DNA of 64,000 nt from Streptomyces netropsis (GTDB lineage Bacteria > Actinomycetota > Actinomycetes > Streptomycetales > Streptomycetaceae): assembly GCF_014203545.1 (NCBI RefSeq), contig NZ_JACHJG010000003.1, positions 310,001-374,000 of the forward strand. Direction: 5' to 3'. Below, in pieces: positions 25,546 through 33,989 of the stretch. Both the position numbers and the translations under genes were made by a program. The notes under the pieces are model-generated. The model was not told the DNA's origin. It saw only the letters and a program-made list of their open reading frames with translations, and made no database searches. Numbering within the stretch: position 1 is the first letter of the stretch; every line of letters starts with the position of its first letter.

Positions 25546-27666
25546 ATGCAGATCCATCGATTACGTCAACTTCTCTCCGTGGAGCGGGCACTGGGGCCCG
25601 CCCCCGGCAAGGCGGCCGGGGTCGACGGGTTCACCGCGTGGTCCCGGCGCGTACGGGACGTCGTGGACCGGCTGGCGCGCGCCGAGCGCGGACCGGTCGC
25701 GGCGACGAGCGAGGGTCCGCCGGAGGCGGTGGACGGGCTGGTCCGGGAGAGGCTGCTGTTCGACAGCCCGGCCCGGGGCCGGTTCCGGGCCACCGCGCTG
25801 GCCCCCGCCGGGAGCGGGCCGCTGCCCGCCGTGCTCGTCGTCGGCGGCAAGAACGCCCGGCTGGGCCAACTGACCGGCGAGGAACCGCCCGACCACCCGG
25901 ACCGCAACGTCGCCGAGCACCTGGCGCGCTCCGGCTTCCTCACCCTCGCCGTCGACCACGGCATCGGCGGCGGCCTCGACCCGGACCGGCTCGCCGGACG
26001 GGACGAGGGAACGGTCCTGGCGCACGCCTTCGCGCTGCGCGGCCATTCGCTGCTGGGCGCCCTGCTCGGCGACGCCCTCGCCGCCCTCGACCGGCTGCGC
26101 GCCCACCCCCGGGCCGCGCCCGGGCGCACCGGGATCTTCGGGCACAGCCTCGGCGGAGCCGTGGCCCTGCACACGGCCCTCCTGACGGGCGGGCCGACGC
26201 CCGTCTGCGTGGCCGGTCACCTCGGCAGCTACCCCGCGCTCTTCGCCCGGCTGCTGACCGGCTTCGAGGGGGCGGTGCTGCCGGGCATCCTGGAGTACGC
26301 CGACCTGCCCGAACTGCTCGGCGCCCTGGCTCCCGCCCCGCTCCAGTTGCAGTTCGGGCTGCGCGACCCCTACCTCGACCCCGCCGACGCCCGCGAGGCC
26401 GCCCGAACGGTCCGTCGCGCGTACACCGCCGCCGGTGCGGCGGATCTGCTGGACGTGCTGGAGCTCGACATGGGCCACGGCACCGACCGGGAGAGCGCGG
26501 CCGCGTTCTTCGCCCGCGCCCTCGCCGCGCCCGTCACCCCCGCCACGCCGGTGCCCGCGCAGCGCGTCCGCTTCACGGCGGACGAGCGGCGGACGATCGC
26601 GGACCGGGTGGACGACGCCCTGGCCTCCGGGGTGCTCACGCAGGGCCCGCAGGTGACGCGGTTCGAGGCGCTGGCCCGCACCTGGACCGACGGCCGGGAC
26701 ACCGTCGCCCTCTCCTCGGGCACCGCCGCCCTGGAGATCGCGCTGCGCATCCTGGACGTCGCCGGCCGTACCGTCCTCGTCCCGGTCAACACCTTCTTCG
26801 CCACCGCCGCCGCTGCCGTCCGGGCCGGGGCGCGGGTGGGCTTCGTGGATGTGGAACTCGACGGGCTCGGCATGGACCCCGACGCCCTGCGGGCGGCGCT
26901 CGCGGCGGCCGGTCCGGTCGCCGCCGTCGTGCCGGTCCACATCGGCGGTGTCGTCTCGCCCGCCCTCGAACCGCTCCTGGAGGAGTGCCGTGCGCGCGGC
27001 GTCCCCGTGCTGGAGGACGCCGCGCACGCCTTCGGCAGCACGCTGCACGGGCGGGCGGCCGGGGCCTTCGGGCGCTTCGGCGCGTTCTCCTTCTTCCCGA
27101 CGAAGGTGGCCACCAGCGCCGAGGGCGGTCTGCTGACGGGCGCCGGGCCCGAGGACCTGGAGAGCGCGCGGCGCTGGCGCGACCACGGCAAGAGCGCCCG
27201 GGGCTCCACCCTGCACGACCGGCCCGGCGGCAACTGGCGGCTGAGCGAACTGCACGCGGCGGTCGGCACGGTCGACCTGGAGCGCTTCGCCCCGGCCCTC
27301 GCCGCCCGCCGGGCCCTGGCCGCCCGCTACGACGAACTCCTCGTCGGCGTCCCGGGTTTGCGCCCGTACGTCCCGCCCAAGGCGTCGGAGAGCAACTTCT
27401 ACAAATACCTCGCCTATCTGGACGATCCCGTGGACCGGGAGCGGCTCAAGGCCGGGCTGCGGGAGCGGCACGGCGTGGCCCTGGCGGGCGAGGTCTACGA
27501 CACGTTGCTCTGCGACCAGCCGTTCTTCCGCGAGCGGGGTCACGGGGCGGCCTTCCCGCGGGCCCGCTGGTTCGCCGAGCGGCACGTCGCGCTGCCGCTC
27601 TACCCCACGCTGACGGAGGCCGAGCAGATCAGGGTGGCGGCCGCGCTGCGGAGCGAGCTGTCGTGA
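25546..27666 (+). CDS. Fusion of alpha/beta-hydrolase and DegT/DnrJ/EryC1 aminotransferase
   Basis: A 706-residue two-domain protein. Residues 70-330 are an alpha/beta hydrolase: nucleophile Ser201 in IFGHSLGGAV, acid near Asp274 (LRDPYLD) and His311 (DMGHGT). Residues 340-706 are a PLP-dependent DegT-family aminotransferase: SSGTAALEIAL, EDAAHAFGS (Asp491 for the pyridine nitrogen) and SFFPTKVATSAEGG with Lys520 as the Schiff-base lysine. DegT enzymes usually aminate keto-sugars or cyclitols, sometimes aldehydes. The linker is short and Pro/Ala-rich. Codon 6 is TTA (25561-25563), so translation should depend on the bldA tRNA. The next gene's GTG overlaps its stop. I know no described fusion of this pair. 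Confidence 0.87.
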   Translation: MQIHRLRQLLSVERALGPAPGKAAGVDGFTAWSRRVRDVVDRLARAERGPVAATSEGPPEAVDGLVRERLLFDSPARGRFRATALAPAGSGPLPAVLVVGGKNARLGQLTGEEPPDHPDRNVAEHLARSGFLTLAVDHGIGGGLDPDRLAGRDEGTVLAHAFALRGHSLLGALLGDALAALDRLRAHPRAAPGRTGIFGHSLGGAVALHTALLTGGPTPVCVAGHLGSYPALFARLLTGFEGAVLPGILEYADLPELLGALAPAPLQLQFGLRDPYLDPADAREAARTVRRAYTAAGAADLLDVLELDMGHGTDRESAAAFFARALAAPVTPATPVPAQRVRFTADERRTIADRVDDALASGVLTQGPQVTRFEALARTWTDGRDTVALSSGTAALEIALRILDVAGRTVLVPVNTFFATAAAAVRAGARVGFVDVELDGLGMDPDALRAALAAAGPVAAVVPVHIGGVVSPALEPLLEECRARGVPVLEDAAHAFGSTLHGRAAGAFGRFGAFSFFPTKVATSAEGGLLTGAGPEDLESARRWRDHGKSARGSTLHDRPGGNWRLSELHAAVGTVDLERFAPALAARRALAARYDELLVGVPGLRPYVPPKASESNFYKYLAYLDDPVDRERLKAGLRERHGVALAGEVYDTLLCDQPFFRERGHGAAFPRARWFAERHVALPLYPTLTEAEQIRVAAALRSELS

Positions 27667-28847
27667 ACGCGCGCACGGCAGTGCTGCCCGCCTTCCGCCG
27701 GGCGGGCTGGCACACCTCGGCGGACACGCTCCGGCTGCCCGGCCCGCCCGCCGAACTGGCGCTGGTGCCCGAGGTCGTGGCGGCGGCCGACCGGCGCTGG
27801 TGGGAGGCGGAGGCCCTCGCGCACGAAGCGGAGTTCCGCCCCGCCGACCGGCGGCGACTGCTGGCCCGCGCGCTGGACCTGTTCACGGACGGCACGGTGA
27901 CCATCGGCGGTTCCCTGGTCCAGGGCCCGGCGGAGTTCCGCGCGGCGATGTGGGCGACGGCGGGTGTCCCGGCCGCGCTCGTGGACCGCTGGTGCGGGCT
28001 GCTGCGCGAGGCGGTGCCCGACGCCGGGGTGCCGGACGACGCGCTGTCCCTGGTGTCGCTGCCGGGCAACACCTTCTCCTGCCTGGAGTCCGTGCTGTCC
28101 GAGGCGGCCCGTAGCGCGGCGGTCTGGGTGCGCCCCAGTCGCCGCGAACCCTTTTCCGCCGCCCGTCTCGTGGCGGCTCTGCTGGCGGTCGGCTGGCCCG
28201 CGTGGCGGCTCGGCCTCTACCCCACCGAGCGGCGGACGCTGCGCGGTCTCGTCCGGCTCACGGATCGTCAGATCGTCTACGGGGGCGCCGATCTGGCGGC
28301 TTCCGTGCGCGGCGCGCCGCGACTGACCGTCCACGGCCCGGGGCGCGGCTGCGCGCTCGTACCGCCGGGGACGTCCGTCCCCGAGGCCGTGGCGTGGCTG
28401 CTGCCGCTGGTCGCGGGTGACGGGGGCCGGTTCTGCGGCAATGTCCGGACGGTCGTGTGTCCGGGGCCGGGGGCGGACACCCTGGCCGTCGCCCTGGCCG
28501 AGGCGCTCGACGCCCTCCCCACCGGTCCCGCCGCCCCCTGGCCGCTGACCGCCTGCCGCCCGCCCGGCGAGGCCGAGCGGGCGGCCCGGGGCGTGCGGGA
28601 GCGGCTGCGCCCGGGCGACCGGCTGCTGACCCGGCGCCCGCCGACGGCCCGGACCGGCGCCGCCGGCTCGGACGTGTACGCCCTGCCCGCCCTCGCGCTG
28701 CTGGCGTCCGACGACCCCGGCCACCCGCTGGTGGGACACGAGGTGCCCTTCCCGTTCGCGGCCGTGGTGCCCGCGTCGCCCGCCGGGGCCGAGGCCATCG
28801 CCGCCGGCTCGCTGTTCGTCCACAGGCCCCCGGAGGGACCGGCATGA
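27663..28847 (+). CDS. LuxC-like acyl reductase (aldehyde dehydrogenase superfamily)
   Basis: A 394-residue protein whose GTG start overlaps the fusion gene's stop as GTGA. The C-terminal half carries GGRFCGNVRTVVC, the ALDH-type catalytic cysteine (Cys258) followed by the Arg-x-Val block, as in LuxC fatty acyl reductases. LPGNTFSCLESVLSEAAR and VWVRPSRREPFSAARL fit the nucleotide-binding half of that family. LuxC-type enzymes reduce an activated acyl group (thioester or acyl-adenylate-derived) to an aldehyde with NADPH. It is immediately followed, with overlap, by an ANL/LuxE-like ligase, so the two probably work as a carboxylate reductase pair, as proposed for EhpG/EhpF in griseoluteic acid biosynthesis. 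The substrate is unknown. Confidence 0.75.
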   Translation: MNARTAVLPAFRRAGWHTSADTLRLPGPPAELALVPEVVAAADRRWWEAEALAHEAEFRPADRRRLLARALDLFTDGTVTIGGSLVQGPAEFRAAMWATAGVPAALVDRWCGLLREAVPDAGVPDDALSLVSLPGNTFSCLESVLSEAARSAAVWVRPSRREPFSAARLVAALLAVGWPAWRLGLYPTERRTLRGLVRLTDRQIVYGGADLAASVRGAPRLTVHGPGRGCALVPPGTSVPEAVAWLLPLVAGDGGRFCGNVRTVVCPGPGADTLAVALAEALDALPTGPAAPWPLTACRPPGEAERAARGVRERLRPGDRLLTRRPPTARTGAAGSDVYALPALALLASDDPGHPLVGHEVPFPFAAVVPASPAGAEAIAAGSLFVHRPPEGPA

Positions 28848-29938
28848 CCACCGACCTCTTCGCGACGATGTGCGAGCGCGTGCCCGAGCTGCGGATCGGG
28901 CTCGACGCGTGGACGCGGCGGATGATGCGCTGGCACTTCTCCCCCGCGACCGGCTCGCCGTTCTGGGTCTCCCGCCGCTCCGGCCTGGGCTTCGACCCGC
29001 TCACCGACGTCGACGGGTTCGCGGCTCTCGCGCTCTTCGGTCTGTTCGACAAGGCGGAGCTACGGGCCGCGAGCGCCCGGGAGCTGCTGCCGCGCGGGTA
29101 CCGGGACCGCCCGTTCCGCGTCTTCGAGACCGGTGGCACCACCGGGCCGCCGTGCCGGGTCGTCAACGTCTCCCGGCTCGCGTACGACGTGGTGGTCTAC
29201 CGCGCGATGCTGGAGGCCCGGGGCGTGGCGGGCGGTGACGTCCTCGCGATGACGCCCTCCGGGCCGCACGCGTACGGGCACTTCGTGGAGGGGCTCGCCG
29301 ACAGCTGGCGCGGGGCCGTCTTCGCCGTCGACTTCGACCCCCGGTGGGTGAAGGCGGAGATCAGGGCGCACGGCGAGGCCGACGCGTACACCGATCACCT
29401 CGTGGCGCAGACGGAGGCGCTGCTGACCGCCGAGCGGCCCACCCTGCTCTTCACCACCGCGCAACTGCTGCTGGCCCTCGCCATGCGGCTGCCGAAGCCG
29501 ATCGACGCGTACGGGCTGCGGGCGGTGTGCACGGGCGGTACGTCCTGCACGGCGGCCGAGGCGCGGTTCCTGCGGAAGGAGCAGCTGCGGGGCGTGCAGT
29601 GGATCGACACCTACGGCAACACGCTGGTCGGGCACGCCCTCCAGGCGGACGGGCCGGAGCCGGGGAGCCACTCGTACCACCTTCCGCCGCCGTTCGCCGT
29701 GATGACGGTCGTCGACCCCGACGACCCGTGGCGGGAGGTGGCCGTCGGCGGGCGGGGCCGGGTGCGGGTGACGACGCTGCTGGAGGACCTGTTCCTGCCG
29801 AACCTGCTGGAGCGGGACAGCGCGGTCAGGACCGGCCCCCACCCGTGGTTCCCGTGGGACGGCGTCGCGGCCGTCCGCCCCTGGGCGTCGGGGGCGGGCG
29901 GAGGGGACGGGGAGGGCGCCGTCGAAGGCGTCTACTGA
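28844..29938 (+). CDS. ANL-superfamily adenylating enzyme (LuxE/EhpF-like)
   Basis: A 364-residue adenylate-forming enzyme. RVFETGGTTGPPCRVV (residues 92-107) is the Gly/Thr-rich ATP loop, and IDTYGNTLVG (about 254-263) is the adenine-binding A5-like motif. HAYGHFVEGLADSWRG and CTGGTSCTAAEARFL are other core motifs of the LuxE and phenylacetate-CoA-ligase branch. It is shorter than standard CoA ligases and seems to lack most of the C-terminal lid, as described for EhpF. It should activate a carboxylate as acyl-AMP for the LuxC-like reductase encoded just before it (ATGA overlap). A Gly/Asp-rich tail ends the protein. Confidence 0.8.
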   Translation: MTTDLFATMCERVPELRIGLDAWTRRMMRWHFSPATGSPFWVSRRSGLGFDPLTDVDGFAALALFGLFDKAELRAASARELLPRGYRDRPFRVFETGGTTGPPCRVVNVSRLAYDVVVYRAMLEARGVAGGDVLAMTPSGPHAYGHFVEGLADSWRGAVFAVDFDPRWVKAEIRAHGEADAYTDHLVAQTEALLTAERPTLLFTTAQLLLALAMRLPKPIDAYGLRAVCTGGTSCTAAEARFLRKEQLRGVQWIDTYGNTLVGHALQADGPEPGSHSYHLPPPFAVMTVVDPDDPWREVAVGGRGRVRVTTLLEDLFLPNLLERDSAVRTGPHPWFPWDGVAAVRPWASGAGGGDGEGAVEGVY

Positions 29939-29954
29939 ACGGGGGAGAAACACC

Positions 29955-30812
29955 ATGACGACGCTGTCTTCGAACGGCCTTCCGCTCTCCTTCGACGAGG
30001 AGCTGTTCACACCGCTGCGGGACAGTACGGAGCTGCGGTCCCGGCCGTCCTCGTTACGGGCCCGGCTGCGTGCGGACGGTTGTCTGTATCTGCGCGGGGT
30101 GCTGGCGCGGGAGGACGTACTGCGGTTGCGCGAGGCGTACTTCGCGTCCTGCGATCCGGTGCTGCTCGCCCCCGGGACGACCCACCGCGAGGGAGTCTTC
30201 TCCGGCCGGGTGCCGCCGGGGCTGCCCGCGCACGGTGTCCCCGGTCATCCGGCGCACGCGTTCGTCCGCACGGAAACGTTTCACCGCTTCCTGGCCGACC
30301 CGGCGCTGTCCGCCCTCGCGGAGACCCTGCTGGGCGGTCCGGTACAGATGCTCCCCCGCCGGATCCTGCGCCACTTCCACCGGGGCTCGCGCCTCGCCTC
30401 CCGCGCCCACGTCGACCGCGACTACATGGACCGGGGCTCGGACCGGGTGCTGACCATGTGGATACCGGTGGGCGACTGCCCGCCCGCCACCGGCGGCCTG
30501 GTCTACCTGGAGGGCTCCCACACGCTGCCGCCCGCCGCGTACGCACCGCTGCGGGCGACGGGCGACCGCCCCGGCGACCGTCGGCCGATCAGCCACGACC
30601 TGACCACGACGGCCCGTGCGCTGGGCCGCCGTTGGATGTGGGCGGACTACGCGGCGGGGGACGTCATGGTCCACCTGCCGCACATCATCCACGCCTCCCT
30701 GGACACGACGACGGACGCGATGCGGCTGTCGGTGGACGCCCGGTTCGTGCGGTGTGGCGACACGCCGGATCCGCGCTGGCTGCGGGCGTGGTCGGGGGAC
30801 GACGGGGCGTGA
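29955..30812 (+). CDS. Phytanoyl-CoA dioxygenase (PhyH) family Fe(II)/2-oxoglutarate oxygenase
   Basis: A 285-residue oxygenase. The iron site is RAHVDRDYM (His152-x-Asp154) plus the distal His in VHLPHIIHASLD (about His246), and the 2-oxoglutarate Arg is likely in MRLSVDARF. MWIPVGDCPPATGGLVYLEGSHTLPP is the family core. PhyH enzymes hydroxylate or halogenate small molecules. The gene lies 16 bases after the ligase with a GGGGGAG site. Codon 34 is TTA (30054-30056), the second bldA-type codon in the cassette. The substrate is unknown; a cassette intermediate is the natural candidate. Confidence 0.88.
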   Translation: MTTLSSNGLPLSFDEELFTPLRDSTELRSRPSSLRARLRADGCLYLRGVLAREDVLRLREAYFASCDPVLLAPGTTHREGVFSGRVPPGLPAHGVPGHPAHAFVRTETFHRFLADPALSALAETLLGGPVQMLPRRILRHFHRGSRLASRAHVDRDYMDRGSDRVLTMWIPVGDCPPATGGLVYLEGSHTLPPAAYAPLRATGDRPGDRRPISHDLTTTARALGRRWMWADYAAGDVMVHLPHIIHASLDTTTDAMRLSVDARFVRCGDTPDPRWLRAWSGDDGA

Positions 30813-30907
30813 GGCTTGAATGGGACCGACGCCGTTGCCCTTCTGAACACGCCTGAATTCAAACCCCTTTCGTCTTCGTATTTCGTCTTCGTCGAAGGAG
30901 TTCGTAC

Positions 30908-32089
30908 GTGCCGAGCAGGACCCTTGCCGAGCGACTGACGGCGTACGCCGTGCTGGCCCACGACCCGGCGGTCCCGGGGATCGCCGCCGACTACTGGGAG
31001 CTGAGCGAGCCGCACTACCGGGCGGTCGACGCGCTGCTCGCCGGTTTCCTGGCGGACCGGCCGGACGCGGCGCGGCCGTACAAGGACCTGGTCGCCGATC
31101 CGACCGCGCTCGCGCCGCAGCTCGAACTGCGGCGGCGCCTCGCGCGGTCGCTGGCGGCGGGCGGGGAGGAGCGGGCCCGGCTCGCGGCGGCGGTCGAGGA
31201 GGCGGACCGGCACATCTGGATCGACTACCACCTGGGGGAGGGTGACGGCGTGGCCCCGGACGAGGCACCGGCGGTGGGGACGGGCACGGTCTCCGGCCCC
31301 GCCGTGGCCCACATCGTCATCCCCTTCCGGGACCGCGACGCCGACGGCCTGCGCACCCGTAACCTCCTCGCCTGTCTGCGCGCCCTCGCCGACCAGGGCC
31401 CGGGCCCCGCGCATCACGTCACGGTGGTCGAGACGGACGACCGCCCGCGCTCGCGCGCACTGCTGGAACCGCTCGTGGACGCGTACGTCTTCGCGGAGAA
31501 TCCGGGGCTGTTCAACAAGTCCTGGGCGGTGAACGTCGGCGCCCGCACCGTCCCGGACTCCGTCCCGTACCTGTGCGTCCTGGACGCCGACATCCTCGTG
31601 GACCGGTCCTTCGTCCGCCGCAACGTCGACCGGATCGCCACCGGCGCGCACGGCACGCACCTGCCGTTCCGCTGGTCGCTGTCCCTGGACGAGCCGTCCA
31701 GCCTGCGGGCCATCCACGCCCGTACGGTCGCCGGCCTGCCCGACGTACCGGAGAGCACACTGCGCGGCCTGCTCCTGCGGGAGCCGCCGGGCGGCTGCGT
31801 CTGGGTCCGCACCGAGGTCTTCCACCGCGTCGGCGGCTTCGACGAGCGCTACGAGGGCTGGGGCGGCGAGGACGACGACGTCATCGCCCGTCTCACGGCC
31901 GCCGCCGGGGTCGTCCGCTTCGAGGACCCGCTGCTGCACCTGAACCATCCGCGCCCGCAGATGACGCGGGAGGGGGCGCCGTTCAACGCCCACATCGAGC
32001 CGCTGAGCTGGACGGCGGCGACGGGCTACGGGGATCCGTCGGCGTTCGCCGGCCGAAAAGATCTGCACCCGGGCGGCCACCCCGCCTAG
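30908..32089 (+). CDS. Glycosyltransferase, GT-A fold (GT2/GT27-like)
   Basis: A 393-residue protein. Residues 1-125 form an alpha-helical, charged region without recognised motif. The GT-A domain starts at VAHIVIPFRDRDADGLRTRNLLACL, with the metal-binding YLCVLDADILVD (Asp-Ala-Asp at 226-228) and, near residue 320, FDERYEGWGGEDDDVIARL, the acceptor/galactosyltransferase-type motif. A sugar transfer from a nucleotide donor, with inversion or retention undetermined, is expected. The GTG start has GAAGGAG seven bases before it. The 95-base gap before it contains a repeated TTCGTCTTCGT segment. It closes the cassette. Confidence 0.85.
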   Translation: MPSRTLAERLTAYAVLAHDPAVPGIAADYWELSEPHYRAVDALLAGFLADRPDAARPYKDLVADPTALAPQLELRRRLARSLAAGGEERARLAAAVEEADRHIWIDYHLGEGDGVAPDEAPAVGTGTVSGPAVAHIVIPFRDRDADGLRTRNLLACLRALADQGPGPAHHVTVVETDDRPRSRALLEPLVDAYVFAENPGLFNKSWAVNVGARTVPDSVPYLCVLDADILVDRSFVRRNVDRIATGAHGTHLPFRWSLSLDEPSSLRAIHARTVAGLPDVPESTLRGLLLREPPGGCVWVRTEVFHRVGGFDERYEGWGGEDDDVIARLTAAAGVVRFEDPLLHLNHPRPQMTREGAPFNAHIEPLSWTAATGYGDPSAFAGRKDLHPGGHPA

Positions 32090-32099
32090 TCTCCGGTCC

Positions 32100-32867
32100 A
32101 TGCAGGCACACGATGACGAATCCTTCCTCGCCCACGTCACGAAGCGACTCGCGGCGTTGCCGGGTGTGCACGCGGTCGCCCTGGGGGGCTCGCGGGCCAC
32201 GGGAACGCACGGGCCCGACAGCGATTGGGACTTCGCCGTCTACTACCGGGGCGCGTTCGATCCCGAGGACGTGCGCGCACTCGGCTGGCCGGGCGAGGTC
32301 TCGGAGATCGGTGGGTGGGGCGGCGGGGTGTTCAACGGCGGTGCCTGGCTGCAGGTCGACGGCCGGCGCATCGACGTGCACTACCGGGACCTGGACGACG
32401 TCGAACACCACCTCGCCGAGGCCCGGGAGGGCCGCTTCCGCGTCGAGCGGTTGCTGTGCCACCTGGCGGGCATCCCGACCTACATCGTCCTCGCGGAGCT
32501 GGCCGTCAACCGGGTGCTCCACGGGGTGCTGCCGCGTCCCGAGTACCCCGAGGCCCTGACGCGGCAGGCCCCGGAGCGCTGGTGGGGCGACGCCCGGCTC
32601 ACCCTCGCCTACGCCCGTTCCGCCCACGCCGAACGCGGACACCTCGTCGACACCGCCGGGGCGATCGCCACGGCCGCCTGCCAGGCGGCACACGCGGTGC
32701 TGGCGGCGAAGGGCGAGTGGGTCACCAATGAGAAGCGGCTGTTGGAGCGGGCGGGGCTCCGGGGCCTCGACCGTGTGCTCGGCGGCCTGGCGCCCCAGCC
32801 GGAAGCTCTGACGAAGGCGGTCGACGAGGCGACGGCGCTGCTGGAGAAGGCCGTCAGGGCTTCCTGA
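32100..32867 (+). CDS. Nucleotidyltransferase-fold protein, possibly antibiotic-modifying
   Basis: A 255-residue protein with the minimal nucleotidyltransferase motif: LGGSRATGTHGPDSDWDFAVYY, where Gly-Ser and Asp-x-Asp bind the metal-nucleotide, and GRRIDVHYRD provides the third acidic residue. This pattern occurs in aminoglycoside adenylyltransferases and in toxin-antitoxin MNT proteins. It starts ten bases after the glycosyltransferase stop, with a few bases of separation only, so it may be the last gene of the cassette; no obvious ribosome site is seen. A role in self-protection is speculative. Confidence 0.75.
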   Translation: MQAHDDESFLAHVTKRLAALPGVHAVALGGSRATGTHGPDSDWDFAVYYRGAFDPEDVRALGWPGEVSEIGGWGGGVFNGGAWLQVDGRRIDVHYRDLDDVEHHLAEAREGRFRVERLLCHLAGIPTYIVLAELAVNRVLHGVLPRPEYPEALTRQAPERWWGDARLTLAYARSAHAERGHLVDTAGAIATAACQAAHAVLAAKGEWVTNEKRLLERAGLRGLDRVLGGLAPQPEALTKAVDEATALLEKAVRAS

Positions 32868-33384
32868 GCCGGTACACGACGTTCGGGCGCAGCGGCCCTT
32901 CGGGGAAGTCGAGGTCGTCGAAGTCGTAGGCGGGTTCCCGGGTCATGCCGATCCGGTCCATCACCGCCTGGGAGCGGACGTTGGTGGCGGTCGTCACCGC
33001 GAGGATCTCGGCGAGCCCGAGCGTCTCGAAGCCGAACGCCAGGACGGCCCGGGCGGCCTCGGTGGCGTACCCGTGCCCCCAGGCCGGGCGGGCGAGCCGC
33101 CAGCCGATCTCCACTCCGGTGAACGGCGTGCCGTCCTCCACGTCGTCGAGGCCGGCGAAGCCGATGAACTCACCGGTGGCGGTCACCTCGACGGCCCACC
33201 ACCCGTAGCCCCGTTCCGCGAACTCGGCCTGGAAGGCCGCCACCGCGGCATCGGACCGCTCCCGAGTGAGGGGCCCGCCCAGGTGTTCGCGGACCTCGGG
33301 ATCGGCGTTCATGGCCGCCCACGGGGCGAGGTCGGCGTCCTGCCAGGGGCGGAGCGTGAGGCGCGCGGTACGCATTTCGGTCAT
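32854..33384 (-). CDS. GNAT acetyltransferase, RimJ/RimL type
   Basis: A 176-residue acetyltransferase (MTEMRTARLTLRPWQDADL). EIGWRLARPAWGHGYATEAARAVLAFGFETLGLAEILAVTTATNVRSQAVMDRIGM is the RimJ/L core with the acetyl-CoA loop. Typical substrates are N-terminal amino groups of ribosomal proteins or small amines. It converges on the nucleotidyltransferase gene with a 14-base 3' overlap. The ATG at 33384 is preferred; MRT at 33375 is an alternative. Confidence 0.87.
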   Translation of the reverse strand: MTEMRTARLTLRPWQDADLAPWAAMNADPEVREHLGGPLTRERSDAAVAAFQAEFAERGYGWWAVEVTATGEFIGFAGLDDVEDGTPFTGVEIGWRLARPAWGHGYATEAARAVLAFGFETLGLAEILAVTTATNVRSQAVMDRIGMTREPAYDFDDLDFPEGPLRPNVVYRLRKP

Positions 33385-33588
33385 GGGCCCCAGGAGACGC
33401 GAGCGGTGGCGGAAACGTCCACCCGATTTCGGGCACTGGCTCGTCTTATGAGGCAGGAATGGCCGGTTCTTCCATAGTGGGATGGTTCGGACTCCGGTGG
33501 GATGTGAGCCGTACGGGGGTTCGACATGGGCCCCTGTCATGTGCGCTGACCGTTTGGTGACCAACGAAGCGACTTTCGAGGAGTCCCT

Positions 33589-33936
33589 GTGGGCCGCTCG
33601 TCCGCGTTACGTCTGCGTTCCACCGCCGTGGCCCTTGCCGCCTCGGCGTGTCTCATCGGAGGTGTCACCGCCGCCCAGGCGGCTCCGGCCGGAGCCGAAG
33701 CCGTCCCGGCAGGTGGCCTGAACCAGGAGCTCGTCGCGCCTGAGGTGAGGACGTTCACCGGCAGCGGGTCCGGCACCTCGCCGTCCCAGGCGGTGGACGG
33801 CGCGGTCCGGATGGCCCACACGTTCGCCCAGTCGGCCGGTTGGCAGGCGAACCAGTGCCACGTCCGCGCCACCGACGTCAGATCGGTCGGCGGTGGCGTG
33901 TACGCCGCGGTCGCCAGCTTGTTCTGCCAGCGCTGA
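33589..33936 (+). CDS. Small secreted protein, paralogue 1
   Basis: A 115-residue protein with a clear signal peptide (STAVALAASACLIGGVTAAQAAPAG). The mature part has TFTGSGSGTSPSQAVDGAVRMAH and two cysteines (NQCHVRA, SLFCQR) that may pair. GTG at 33589 follows CGAGGAG. Codon 7 is TTA (33607-33609), so it is probably bldA-dependent. It is paralogous to the next gene: both keep R-x-F-T-G, S-P-x-x-A, a Cys after Asn/Glu-Gln, and a final Cys-x-Arg. The function is unknown. Confidence 0.82.
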   Translation: MGRSSALRLRSTAVALAASACLIGGVTAAQAAPAGAEAVPAGGLNQELVAPEVRTFTGSGSGTSPSQAVDGAVRMAHTFAQSAGWQANQCHVRATDVRSVGGGVYAAVASLFCQR

Positions 33937-33943
33937 ATCACAC

Positions 33944-33972
33944 CGCTTTCCACGCTTTCCACGCTTTCCACC
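33944..33972. repeat. Three tandem CGCTTTCCA units
   Basis: CGCTTTCCAC-type units occur three times with period 10 between the paralogous small genes. It is a short-period expansion of unknown role. Confidence 0.7.
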
Positions 33973-33989
33973 ATGAGGGGGATACCGAC

